Below, piece after piece: positions 8,927-17,267 of a DNA stretch of 64,000 nt. A program made the translations under genes and the position numbers. Positions within the stretch are counted from its first letter, which is position 1. Every line of letters starts with the position of its first letter. The notes below the pieces were generated by a model, which had not been told where the DNA came from, ran no database searches, and worked only from the letters and a program-made list of their open reading frames with translations. Location: positions 1 to 64,000 of the forward strand of contig CAKSIG010000005.1 in NCBI GenBank assembly GCA_934463035.1, written 5' to 3'. Origin of the DNA: an uncultured Eubacteriales bacterium. Lineage in GTDB: Bacteria; Bacillota; Clostridia; Oscillospirales; Acutalibacteraceae.

Positions 8927-10348
8927 ATGAAGGTTTTATTTGCAACAAGTGAAGCATATCCGTTTGCTATGTCGGGCGGTCTTGCAGATGTTTCGGGCGC
9001 ATTGCCGAAGGCTCTCAGACGCAGGCTTGTCGGCTGTCGAATTGTTATGCCGATGTATAGCTCAATTCCCGAAAGCCTTAAAAGCAAAATGAATTTTATA
9101 TGCAGTATAACGGTACCCGTTTCGTGGCGCCGCCAATACTGCGGTATATTCGAGGCCCATATGGACGGAGTAATATACTATTTTATAGACAATCAGTATT
9201 ACTTCAAGCGCGACGGACTTTACGGACACTATGACGATGCCGAGCGTTTCGCGTTTTTCTCACGCGCGGTGCTTGAAATAATCCCGTATATTGATTTCAA
9301 GCCCGACATAATTCACTGCAACGATTGGCAGACGGCGCTTGTACCCGTTTATCTCAATGCGTTTTACCGTTATGATGAGCTTTACAGTAAAATGAAAACG
9401 GTATTTACAATACATAATATTCAGTATCAGGGTAAATACGGTCACGAGCTTGCCAACGACGTTCTCGGTCTTCCGCCCGAATGTGAGAGCCTGCTTGATT
9501 ACGATGGCTGTATCAACTTTATGAAGGGCGCGATACAGTGTGCCGATAAGGTCACAACGGTATCCCCGACCTATGCAAACGAGATACTTGATCCATATTA
9601 TTCACACGGTCTTGATAATATTTTAAGAGAATTTCAGTTTAAGCTGTGCGGTATAGTGAACGGTATTGACGGCGATGTATACAACCCCGAAACCGACGGA
9701 TACATATATAAGAATTATTCTGTTGACGATATGAAGGGAAAAGAGTATAATAAGAAAATGCTTCGTCAGGATCTTGGCTTGCCGCAGAAAAAAGATGTTC
9801 CGATAATCGGAATAGTAAGCCGCCTTGTGAAGCATAAAGGCTTTGACCTTGTAAAATGCGTGTTCGAGGAGCTTTTGAAGGCTGATATTCAGTTTGTGAT
9901 ATTAGGCTCGGGCGAGTGGGAGTTTGAAACCTTCTTCCACGATGTTGCACAGCGCTATCCCGATAAGGTTGCGCTTAAACTCGGTTTTGATATGCAGCTT
10001 GCGCATAAGATATACGCAGGCTCGGATATGTTCTTAATGCCGAGTCAGAGCGAACCCTGCGGACTTGCTCAGATGGTGGCTCTGCGTTACGGAACTGTTC
10101 CGATAGTCCGCGAAACGGGCGGTCTTAACGACACAATTAAGGATAGCGGCGACGGTGAGGGCAACGGCTTCACATTCCATAACTACAATGCGCACGATAT
10201 GGAAAACACCGTCTGGCGCGCTCTTGCGGGATATGCCGACAAGCAGGGCTGGGATATTCTCCGCAAACGCGGTATGCAGTGCGATAACAGCTGGGGAACA
10301 TCGGCAAATGCGTATATAAGACTTTACAAGGAAATAGCTGCACAATAA
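8927..10348 (+). CDS. glgA: Glycogen synthase (ADP-glucose, GT5)
   Basis: GlgA extends alpha-1,4-glucan from ADP-glucose. The ATG at 8927 (473 residues, MKVLFATSEAYPFAMSGGL) has GGAG about eight bases upstream and gives the normal family length; an in-frame start at 8855 would add 24 unsupported residues. The N-terminal loop reads MSGGLADVSGALP, so the Lys of the classical KxGGL motif is Met here. The C-terminal GT-B half carries PSQSEPCGLAQMVALRYG, with the conserved Glu of the retaining mechanism. Last gene of the glycogen cluster. Confidence 0.93.
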   Translation: MKVLFATSEAYPFAMSGGLADVSGALPKALRRRLVGCRIVMPMYSSIPESLKSKMNFICSITVPVSWRRQYCGIFEAHMDGVIYYFIDNQYYFKRDGLYGHYDDAERFAFFSRAVLEIIPYIDFKPDIIHCNDWQTALVPVYLNAFYRYDELYSKMKTVFTIHNIQYQGKYGHELANDVLGLPPECESLLDYDGCINFMKGAIQCADKVTTVSPTYANEILDPYYSHGLDNILREFQFKLCGIVNGIDGDVYNPETDGYIYKNYSVDDMKGKEYNKKMLRQDLGLPQKKDVPIIGIVSRLVKHKGFDLVKCVFEELLKADIQFVILGSGEWEFETFFHDVAQRYPDKVALKLGFDMQLAHKIYAGSDMFLMPSQSEPCGLAQMVALRYGTVPIVRETGGLNDTIKDSGDGEGNGFTFHNYNAHDMENTVWRALAGYADKQGWDILRKRGMQCDNSWGTSANAYIRLYKEIAAQ

Positions 10349-10379
10349 TGGTTAGCGTGACAGGACTTGAACCTGTCAC
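10349..10379 (-). other. tRNA 3'-end-like fragment (T-arm, acceptor strand and CCA)
   Basis: Read on the minus strand, this 31-base piece gives ACAGG-TTCAAGT-CCTGT (T-arm with the T54, T55, C56, A58 positions and the 53-61 G-C pair in place), then seven acceptor bases, a discriminator A and CCA. It abuts the glgA stop codon. No D-arm, anticodon arm or matching 5' acceptor is present in the adjacent bases. Caveats: the stem extends to 8 bp (GTGACAGG/CCTGTCAC), which is atypical for a tRNA, and it could simply be a hairpin at the end of the glg transcript. Confidence 0.4.
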
Positions 10380-10385
10380 ATTAAG

Positions 10386-10417
10386 GGGCTGTATTATTTT
10401 ATAGTACAGCCCTTTTT
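10386..10417 (+). terminator. Terminator of the glycogen operon
   Basis: Stem GGGCTGTA/TACAGCCC with an 11-base loop, followed by TTTTT. It ends immediately before the SD of uppP, so uppP depends on read-through or a promoter I cannot identify. Confidence 0.8.
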
Positions 10418-10430
10418 GGGGGAATATGAT

Positions 10431-11279
10431 ATGTCAGATATTTTAAAGTCCGTAATTCTGGGTATAATCGAGGGAATAACCGAATGGCTGCCGATAAGCA
10501 GTACAGGTCACCTGATACTTGCCGATGAATTTATAAAGCTCGGTATGTCGGAAGACTTCAAAAATATGTTTGAGGTCGTTATTCAGCTCGGAGCAATACT
10601 CGCGGTAGTGGTTATCTTTTGGAAAAAGCTGTGGCCCTTTACCCTTGATAAGGAAAAGGGATATAACTACATAACCAAGGGCGGCGGAATAATCAAAAAA
10701 GATATTATGGATATGTGGTTCAAGGTTATTGTCGCGATGATTCCCGCGGCGGCGGTCGGTATCCCGCTGGACGATTACTTTGAAGCGCATTTTCATAATT
10801 ATATGGTCGTATCCGCGGCACTTATAGTTTACGGTGTTTTGTTTGTTGTTATTGAACGCCGCAACAGGGAACGTGTGCCGAAATATAAGGGCATAGGCGA
10901 TATAACCTATAAGACTGCGTTTTTGATAGGCGCTTTTCAGGCTTTGTCGCTTATACCTGGTACTTCAAGAAGCGGATCCACCATACTCGGCGCTATATTG
11001 CTTGGCGTTTCGAGGGTTGCCGCAGCCGAATTCAGTTTTTACCTTGCGGTCCCCGTTATGTTCGGCGCCAGCTTTATAAAACTGCTTAAATTCGGATTTA
11101 ATTTCACAGGTACGGAGCTTGCCGTGCTTGCCGTAGGTATGATAACGGCATTTTTGGTTTCGGTCGTTGCCATTAAATTCCTTATGGGTTATATAAAGAA
11201 GCGCGATTTCACAGTATTCGGTTGGTACAGAATAATCCTCGGAATAATCGTAATAGCATATTTTGTGGTCACAGGATAA
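10431..11279 (+). CDS. uppP: Undecaprenyl-diphosphatase
   Basis: UppP (BacA) dephosphorylates undecaprenyl diphosphate in the membrane so the lipid carrier can be reused in cell-wall synthesis. The start at 10431 has GGGGG about eight bases upstream; an in-frame start 15 bases earlier falls within the terminator/SD region. The 282-residue protein shows the two signature segments, GIIEGITEWLPISSTGHL at about residues 11-28 and PGTSRSGST near 183, and seven to eight hydrophobic segments. Confidence 0.95.
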   Translation: MSDILKSVILGIIEGITEWLPISSTGHLILADEFIKLGMSEDFKNMFEVVIQLGAILAVVVIFWKKLWPFTLDKEKGYNYITKGGGIIKKDIMDMWFKVIVAMIPAAAVGIPLDDYFEAHFHNYMVVSAALIVYGVLFVVIERRNRERVPKYKGIGDITYKTAFLIGAFQALSLIPGTSRSGSTILGAILLGVSRVAAAEFSFYLAVPVMFGASFIKLLKFGFNFTGTELAVLAVGMITAFLVSVVAIKFLMGYIKKRDFTVFGWYRIILGIIVIAYFVVTG

Positions 11280-11297
11280 ATAAAACACAAGTTATTG

Positions 11298-11326
11298 TTG
11301 ACAAAAGGGGTTTTATGTTGTAAAAT
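11298..11326 (+). promoter_or_regulatory. Promoter of pflB-pflA
   Basis: TTGACA (11298-11303), 17-base spacer, TAAAAT (11321-11326). Predicted start of transcription is near 11333, about 75 bases before the pflB ATG. Confidence 0.75.
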
Positions 11327-11334
11327 GTAACTCA

Positions 11335-11394
11335 AATCCCGCAAATTAACGGCAATTCCGTCTATGACGGCGGGATTGCCGTTTTTTGTTTTTT
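11335..11394 (+). promoter_or_regulatory. Leader terminator with a competing upstream segment (candidate attenuator of pflB)
   Basis: Stem 11348-11362 pairs with 11369-11383 (15 bp including two G-U pairs, 6-base loop) and is followed by TTTTTTGTTTTTT. It lies downstream of the predicted pfl promoter and 15 bases before the SD of pflB, so it must be read through. AATCCCGC at 11335-11342 is complementary to GCGGGATT at 11370-11377, inside the 3' arm, giving a mutually exclusive alternative stem. No leader ORF or known riboswitch motif is seen. It could instead be only the terminator of uppP. Confidence 0.5.
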
Positions 11395-11408
11395 ATATGA
11401 GGTTGAAA

Positions 11409-13640
11409 ATGGAACATAAAAATTGGAACGGCTTTAACGTCGGAGAATGGCAAAACAAAATAGATGTCCGCGATTTTATTCAAAAAAATTATTCGGAATA
11501 TAAGGGCGGCGCGGAATTTTTAAGTCCCGCTACCGAAAGAACAAAAGAGCTTATGAATAAGCTGAACATTCTTTTCGGGGTCGAGCGGCAGTTCGGCGGT
11601 GTGCTTGATATTGATACCGAAACGGTTTCGGCGCTTACAAGCTATGCCTCGGGCTATCTTGATAAGGAAAAGGAAATTATAGTCGGTCTTCAAACCAACC
11701 GTCCTTTAAAAAGGGGCGTGAATCCTTTCGGCGGAATGCGAATGGCGCGTCAGGCGTGCGAAGCATACGGTTATAAGCTCAGCGACAAGATTGAAAAGGA
11801 GTTCAGATACCGCACAACGCATAACGACGGCGTTTTTCGCGCATATACGGACGAAATGCGTTTGGCAAGGCGCTGCCACGTGCTTACGGGTCTGCCCGAC
11901 GCATACGGCAGAGGCAGAATAATAGGCGATTACAGACGCGTTGCGCTTTACGGTATAGACAAGCTGATAGAATTTAAAAAGGCTGACCGCGCGGGTTTAT
12001 CCGACGGAAATTTTGACGAAGAACGTATAAGACTTTGCGAGGAGGTCAACCGCCAAATTGCCGCACTTAACGGAATAAAAGAAATGGCGGCTATGTACGG
12101 TTACGATATAAGCGAGCCTGCAAAGAACGCAAAAGAAGCGGTGCAGTGGACTTATTTTGCCTATCTTGCGGCAATAAAGGAGCAGAACGGCGCCGCAATG
12201 TCACTCGGCAGGGTAAGCACCTTTTTTGATATTTATATTGAACGCGATATGGAAAAGGGAATACTTGACGAAACGGGCGCGCAGGAAATAATAGATGATT
12301 TTGTTATGAAACTGCGTATGGCGCGCCATTTAAGAACCCCCGAATACAACGAGCTTTTCGGCGGCGATCCTATGTGGATAACCGAGAGCGTCGGCGGTAT
12401 GGGCGAGGACGGCAGAACCCTTGTCACAAAGAACAGCTTCCGTATGCTTAATACTCTTTATACCCTCGGCTCGTCACCCGAGCCAAACCTAACTGTTTTG
12501 TGGTCGGAAAGATTGCCTGACGGGTTTAAAAAGTATTGCGCTGGCGTTTCGGTAGATACCGATTCAATACAGTATGAGAACGACGACCTTATGCGCCCCG
12601 TTTACGGCGATGATTATGCTATTGCGTGCTGTGTTTCCGCTATGAGGGTCGGCAAGCAAATGCAGTTTTTCGGTGCAAGGTGCAACCTTGCAAAGCTGTT
12701 GCTTATTGCAATTAACGGCGGCTACGATGTTACAACGGGTTCAAAAATAGGACCTCAAATGCCTGTTATGAAGGGTGATAAGCTCGATTATGACGAGCTT
12801 ATGTCACGGCTTGATAAATATATTGAGTGGATGGCTCATCTGTATGTAAACACGATGAACCTGATACATTTTACGCACGATAAATACGCTTATGAGAGCG
12901 CGCAAATGGCGCTCCACGATACCGATGTCGGCAGATTTATGGCTTTCGGCGTCGCCGGTCTGTCGGTAATAACGGACTCGCTCAGCGCCATAAAATACGG
13001 CAATGTTGTACCCGTAAGGAACGGCGAAGGTTATATAACCGAATATAAGACTTCGGGCGAATTTCCCAAGTACGGCAATGACGATGACCGAGCGGACAGC
13101 ATAGCGGTGTATCTTACCCATAAAATGATAACCGAACTTCGCAAGACACCTACTTACAGAGGTGCGGAGCATACGCTCTCGGTGCTTACTATTACATCAA
13201 ATGTTATGTACGGCAAAGCAACCGCCGCAACGCCCGACGGCAGAGAGGCGGGCGCGCCCTTTGCACCCGGCGCAAATCCTATGCATAACAGGGAAACGAA
13301 CGGAGCGCTGGCGTCGCTCAATTCAGTAGCAAAAATCAGCTATGACGATTGCCGCGACGGTATATCCAACACATTTTCGATTACTCCCGATACGCTCGGC
13401 AGAACGCGCGAAGAACGGGTGGATAACCTTGTGTCCGTAATTGACGGATATTTCAGGAAAAAAGCGCACCACATTAACGTTAATGTGCTTAACCGTGAAA
13501 CGCTTATCAAGGCGTATAACAACCCCGAAGAATACCCTAATCTGACTATAAGAGTTTCGGGATACGCCGTTAATTTCAATAAACTTTCAAGGGAACAGCA
13601 GCGTGAGGTTATAAGCCGAACATTCCACGAGGCGATGTAA
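11409..13640 (+). CDS. pflB: Pyruvate formate-lyase (glycyl radical enzyme)
   Basis: PflB splits pyruvate and CoA into acetyl-CoA and formate under anaerobic conditions. The adjacent active-site cysteines are Cys407-Cys408 (AIACCVSAM), the pair that distinguishes true pyruvate formate-lyase from other glycyl radical enzymes. The radical glycine is Gly718 in RVSGYAV near the C terminus. The 743 residues fit the family (about 740-760). ATG 11409 is chosen because GAGG lies about six bases upstream; earlier in-frame codons fall within the leader hairpin. Followed directly by its activase. Confidence 0.95.
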   Translation: MEHKNWNGFNVGEWQNKIDVRDFIQKNYSEYKGGAEFLSPATERTKELMNKLNILFGVERQFGGVLDIDTETVSALTSYASGYLDKEKEIIVGLQTNRPLKRGVNPFGGMRMARQACEAYGYKLSDKIEKEFRYRTTHNDGVFRAYTDEMRLARRCHVLTGLPDAYGRGRIIGDYRRVALYGIDKLIEFKKADRAGLSDGNFDEERIRLCEEVNRQIAALNGIKEMAAMYGYDISEPAKNAKEAVQWTYFAYLAAIKEQNGAAMSLGRVSTFFDIYIERDMEKGILDETGAQEIIDDFVMKLRMARHLRTPEYNELFGGDPMWITESVGGMGEDGRTLVTKNSFRMLNTLYTLGSSPEPNLTVLWSERLPDGFKKYCAGVSVDTDSIQYENDDLMRPVYGDDYAIACCVSAMRVGKQMQFFGARCNLAKLLLIAINGGYDVTTGSKIGPQMPVMKGDKLDYDELMSRLDKYIEWMAHLYVNTMNLIHFTHDKYAYESAQMALHDTDVGRFMAFGVAGLSVITDSLSAIKYGNVVPVRNGEGYITEYKTSGEFPKYGNDDDRADSIAVYLTHKMITELRKTPTYRGAEHTLSVLTITSNVMYGKATAATPDGREAGAPFAPGANPMHNRETNGALASLNSVAKISYDDCRDGISNTFSITPDTLGRTREERVDNLVSVIDGYFRKKAHHINVNVLNRETLIKAYNNPEEYPNLTIRVSGYAVNFNKLSREQQREVISRTFHEAM

Positions 13641-14366
13641 ATGACTTTTGAAAAACAGACAGGCAGAATAAGCTCGTTTGAAACATTCGGAACGCTTGAC
13701 GGTCCCGGTGTGCGCTTTGTCGTTTTTATGCAGGGGTGTCCGCTCAAATGCGGGTGCTGTCACAATCCCGAAACGCAGAGCGTAACGGACGGCAGGGTAT
13801 ATACCGCTGGCGAGGTGTTTTCGCGTGTTTTAAAATACCGTGAATACTTCGGCAATACGGGCGGCGTCACTCTTTCGGGCGGAGAGCCGCTTTTGCAGAC
13901 CGATTTTTGTATAGCCCTGTTTTCGCTTTGCAAGGAAAACGGTATAACCACCTGTCTTGATACAAGCGGCTGCGTTTGCAACGCCGAAACCCAAAAGGTT
14001 ATCTCGCTTGCGGATACGGTTTTGCTTGATATCAAGTATACTGATGATGAGCAGTATAAAAAATATGTCGGCTGTTCCATTGAAAAACCGCTTAAATTTT
14101 TGGAAATGCTTGAAAAAAACCATACGGATACGTGGCTCAGGCAGGTAATTGTTAAGGGACTTAACGATAACGAAGAAAGCATAAAAAAGCTGCGCCGATT
14201 AGCGGACAGCCACAGTTGTGTAAAGCGTACCGAGCTTTTGCCGTTCAGAAAGCTCTGCACGGCGAAATACGAAAGGCTGGGACGGGAATTTCCTTTTGCC
14301 GATATTCCCGAAACATCATCTTCCGAGATAGAAAGACTTAATAAAATTTTGAAAAACGGAGAATAA
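13641..14366 (+). CDS. pflA: Pyruvate formate-lyase activating enzyme
   Basis: A radical SAM protein that abstracts a hydrogen from the PflB glycine to install the catalytic radical. The [4Fe-4S] ligating motif CPLKCGC-C (C-x3-C-x2-C) lies at about residues 34-41, and the SAM-binding GGEPLLQ motif near 78. The 241-residue length is typical. It starts on the base after the pflB stop, so the two are one operon and translationally linked. Confidence 0.95.
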   Translation: MTFEKQTGRISSFETFGTLDGPGVRFVVFMQGCPLKCGCCHNPETQSVTDGRVYTAGEVFSRVLKYREYFGNTGGVTLSGGEPLLQTDFCIALFSLCKENGITTCLDTSGCVCNAETQKVISLADTVLLDIKYTDDEQYKKYVGCSIEKPLKFLEMLEKNHTDTWLRQVIVKGLNDNEESIKKLRRLADSHSCVKRTELLPFRKLCTAKYERLGREFPFADIPETSSSEIERLNKILKNGE

Positions 14367-14369
14367 TTT

Positions 14370-14873
14370 ATGTATGACGAGCTGACACAGGTCGATATTG
14401 ATAAAATGAAGGAGGAGCTTGAACACCGCATATCGGTGGTGCGCCCTCAGATACTTGAAGAAGTGAAGTTTACAAGGAGCTTCGGCGACCTGAGCGAAAA
14501 CGCCGAATACCACGCCGCAAAACGCGAGCGCGGCAGAAATGAGAGCCGCATACGCTATCTGCGTAATATGATAAAAACCGCCAAGGTGATAAAACCCGAA
14601 AGCAAGGCGGACGAGGTCGGTATGTTCGACACGGTACACTATTATGTGGAGGAGGACGACGTTACCGAACAGGTGCGCATTGTCACATCTTTAAGGCAAA
14701 ATTCGCTTGAACGCCTTATAAGCAAGGAATCGCCTATGGGAAAGGCGATAATGGGACGAAAGGTGGGCGACAGGGTGTATGTCAAGGTGAGCGATGAATA
14801 CGGTTACTATATTGTAATAAAGAATATAGAAAAGGGCGACGATGACAAAAGCCTTGAAATAAGAAAGTTTTAA
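14370..14873 (+). CDS. greA: Transcription elongation factor GreA
   Basis: GreA rescues backtracked RNA polymerase by stimulating transcript cleavage in the secondary channel. The N-terminal coiled coil carries the conserved segment GDLSENAEYHAAKRER at about 47-62, whose acidic tip residues are needed for cleavage. The C-terminal FKBP-like domain spans about 85-167 (SPMGKAIMGRKVGD). The 167 residues are close to the usual 158. It starts three bases after pflA, so it is probably transcribed with it. Confidence 0.93.
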   Translation: MYDELTQVDIDKMKEELEHRISVVRPQILEEVKFTRSFGDLSENAEYHAAKRERGRNESRIRYLRNMIKTAKVIKPESKADEVGMFDTVHYYVEEDDVTEQVRIVTSLRQNSLERLISKESPMGKAIMGRKVGDRVYVKVSDEYGYYIVIKNIEKGDDDKSLEIRKF

Positions 14874-14903
14874 AAATAAGGCGGGCGTTGCGTTTGGTAA
14901 TGC

Positions 14904-14932
14904 TTGCCTTTAATGCTTATCTGATGTATAAT
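14904..14932 (+). promoter_or_regulatory. Promoter of the DUF951-prfA-sua5-coaE-apeB operon
   Basis: TTGCCT (14904-14909), 17-base spacer, TATAAT (14927-14932), in the gap after greA. Predicted start is near 14939, about 25 bases before the first codon. Confidence 0.65.
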
Positions 14933-14964
14933 GTTGGTATTAGAGTGCGAACGGAGGAACGCTT

Positions 14965-15165
14965 ACGGATATACGTGTCGGTGACAGACTGTTAATGAAA
15001 AAAAAGCATCCGTGCGGTACGGATACTTTTACGGTTTTGAGAATAGGAATGGATTTTAAACTGCGGTGCGACGGCTGCGGACACGAAGTAATGCTTCCTC
15101 GCTCCAAGGCAGAAAAAAATGTAAAAAAGATAATGAGAATTGATGGAGATAACGCTGATGTTTGA
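14965..15165 (+). CDS. DUF951 family protein with an apparent ACG start codon
   Basis: A 66-residue protein of the DUF951 (YyzM-like) family: DIRVGDRLLMKKKHPCG, then RIGMDFKLRCDGCG (a Cys pair) and VMLPRSKAEKNVKKI. The family N terminus (M-D-x-x-V-G-D) falls on an ACG codon at 14965. GGAGG at 14953-14957 is seven bases upstream, an ideal SD distance. There is no ATG, GTG or TTG between the in-frame stop at 14941 and the SD-less ATG at 14995, which would remove the conserved VGD segment. Either ACG is used as the start or a recent T-to-C change has damaged the gene. The stop overlaps the prfA start by eight bases. Function unknown. Confidence 0.8.
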   Translation, partial: TDIRVGDRLLMKKKHPCGTDTFTVLRIGMDFKLRCDGCGHEVMLPRSKAEKNVKKIMRIDGDNADV

Positions 15166-16231
15166 TAAATTAGATGCGGTTGAAAGCCGTTATGAGCAAA
15201 TAGGAATGGAGCTTACAAGACCTGAGGTTGTTTCAAATAACGAACAGTTCAGGCTTTTAATGAAAGAACACAGCGAGCTTACGCCGATAGTGGAAAAATA
15301 CCGCGAATACCGCGCGGCGAAAAATTCCGAGGAGGAGGCTCTCGGCCTTTTGGACGGCGGCGGACTTGATAAGGATTTTAAAGAGCTTGTTGAGGAAGAA
15401 CTGAAACAGGCAAAGGAAGATATAGAGCGCTTTTCGGACGAACTTAAAATCCTGCTCCTGCCGAAAGACCCCAACGATGATAAAAACGTAATCATCGAGA
15501 TAAGAGGCGGCGCAGGCGGCGAGGAAGCTGCTTTGTTCGCAGGCTCGCTTTTCAGAATGTATAGTATGTATGCGGAATCAAAGCGCTGGCATATCGAGGT
15601 GCTTAACGCAAACGAGACCGAGCTTGGCGGCTTTAAAGAGGTCAGTTTTATGATAGAGGGCAGCGGAGCATACTCGCGCTTTAAATATGAAAGCGGCGTT
15701 CACCGCGTTCAGCGCGTTCCCGATACCGAAACGCAGGGACGCATACACACCTCTACCGTAACGGTTGCGGTACTGCCCGAGGCAGAAGACGTTGAACTTG
15801 AAATAAACCCAAACGATTTGAAAATAGATACTTTCCGTTCTTCGGGTGCGGGCGGTCAGCATATCAATAAAACCTCGTCCGCAATAAGGGTAACGCATAT
15901 ACCGACGGGTACTGTGGTAGAGTGTCAGGACGAACGCAGTCAGTTTAAAAACAAGGATAAGGCGCTTAAAATACTGCGTTCAAGACTGCTTGATGCGGCG
16001 CAGAGAGAACACGACGAAGCAATTGCTTCGGACCGAAGATCGCAGGTCGGCACGGGCGACCGCAGCGAGCGCATACGCACATATAATTTCCCGCAGGGGC
16101 GCGTTACCGATCACAGAATAGGACTCACGCTTTATAAATTGGATTCCGTTATGAACGGCGATTTAGATGAAATTATTGACGCGCTGATAACGCATTACCG
16201 CACAGAGGCGCTAAAAGCCGAAGAAAGTTAA
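15158..16231 (+). CDS. prfA: Peptide chain release factor 1
   Basis: RF1 recognises UAA and UAG in the ribosomal A site and triggers peptide release. The GGQ motif is in SSGAGGQHINKTSSA near residue 233, and the RF1-type stretch HRVQRVPDTETQGRIHTS near 185 precedes it. The 357-residue product starts at ATG 15158 with GGAG about nine bases upstream; this start overlaps the end of the DUF951 gene, indicating coupling. Confidence 0.95.
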   Translation: MFDKLDAVESRYEQIGMELTRPEVVSNNEQFRLLMKEHSELTPIVEKYREYRAAKNSEEEALGLLDGGGLDKDFKELVEEELKQAKEDIERFSDELKILLLPKDPNDDKNVIIEIRGGAGGEEAALFAGSLFRMYSMYAESKRWHIEVLNANETELGGFKEVSFMIEGSGAYSRFKYESGVHRVQRVPDTETQGRIHTSTVTVAVLPEAEDVELEINPNDLKIDTFRSSGAGGQHINKTSSAIRVTHIPTGTVVECQDERSQFKNKDKALKILRSRLLDAAQREHDEAIASDRRSQVGTGDRSERIRTYNFPQGRVTDHRIGLTLYKLDSVMNGDLDEIIDALITHYRTEALKAEES

Positions 16232-16244
16232 AGGAAGAAACAAA

Positions 16245-17267
16245 ATGACAACCGAAAGACTGAGTTGTTCGGAAAACGATTATAAAAACAGTATATCAAG
16301 GACGGCTGAAATTCTGAAAAACGGCGGCATTGTCGCAATACCCACCGAAACGGTTTACGGACTTGCGGCGTCTGCTTATGATGAAACGGCTATTAAAAAC
16401 GTGTTTCTCGCAAAGGGCAGACCGCAGGATAATCCGCTTATAGTGCATATTGCGGATATAAAAATGTTAGAGGAAATTGCCTGCGGTATACCCGATACCG
16501 CCAAAAAATGCGCCGAGCGGTTCTGGCCGGGACCGTTTACTATGGTGCTTAAAAGAACAGGAAAAATCGCTCCCTGCGTATCCGCGGGACTTGATACCGT
16601 GGCTGTGCGTATGCCGTCGGATACGGTTGCGCGGGATATAATAAGAAAGAGCGGTCTTCCACTTGCGGCGCCGTCCGCCAATACGTCTGGCAGACCGAGC
16701 CCTACTTCCCCCGAACGGGTCATAGAGGACCTTGACGGCAGGATAGACGCCGTTGTTATGTCGGGCGAGTGCAGGGTCGGTGTGGAATCTACGGTGGTAT
16801 CATTTTGTACCGAACCGCCGCGGCTTTTGCGCCCCGGCGCTGTGACTGCCGAACAGTTAATGGAAATCCTGCCGGACTTGATTGTTGATAGGGCGGTGTT
16901 AAGCGAACCGTTAAAGGGCGAAAAGGTTTCGTCCCCGGGTATGAAATATAAGCACTATGCCCCGAAAACCGAGGTATATCTTGTTGAGGGCGATACGGAT
17001 GCATTTTGCCGCTTTGTAAATTCAAAGACCGATTCCGCCGCAATCTGCTTTGCTGAGGAGCAGGGAAAAATAAATATAAAATGTCTGCCTTACGGAAGCG
17101 CAAACAACGAAGCCACGCTTGCGCACAATGTTTTTGAAACGCTCCGCGATGTGGACGGAATGGGCGTTAAATCGGCTTATGTCCACGCCCCGTCAAAGAA
17201 CGGAGTCGGACTTGCGGTCTATAACCGCCTTATAAGAGCGGCGGCTTTCAGGGTGATAAAATTATGA
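16245..17267 (+). CDS. Threonylcarbamoyl-AMP synthase, Sua5 type
   Basis: Makes threonylcarbamoyl-AMP from threonine, bicarbonate and ATP for the t6A modification of tRNAs that read ANN codons. The YrdC/TsaC fold occupies about residues 10-205 (GGIVAIPTETVYGLAASAY, KGRPQDNPL, PSANTSGRPSPTS), and a linker containing SPGMKYKHYAP leads to the extra C-terminal Sua5 domain. The 340-residue length identifies the two-domain Sua5 form. It follows prfA after 13 bases, and the stop overlaps coaE by four bases. Confidence 0.93.
   Translation: MTTERLSCSENDYKNSISRTAEILKNGGIVAIPTETVYGLAASAYDETAIKNVFLAKGRPQDNPLIVHIADIKMLEEIACGIPDTAKKCAERFWPGPFTMVLKRTGKIAPCVSAGLDTVAVRMPSDTVARDIIRKSGLPLAAPSANTSGRPSPTSPERVIEDLDGRIDAVVMSGECRVGVESTVVSFCTEPPRLLRPGAVTAEQLMEILPDLIVDRAVLSEPLKGEKVSSPGMKYKHYAPKTEVYLVEGDTDAFCRFVNSKTDSAAICFAEEQGKINIKCLPYGSANNEATLAHNVFETLRDVDGMGVKSAYVHAPSKNGVGLAVYNRLIRAAAFRVIKL

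Noticed and set aside
10349..10379. Complete tRNA gene after glgA
   Set aside because: Only the T-arm, acceptor 3' strand and CCA are found. The 45 bases where the rest should lie hold the glg terminator.
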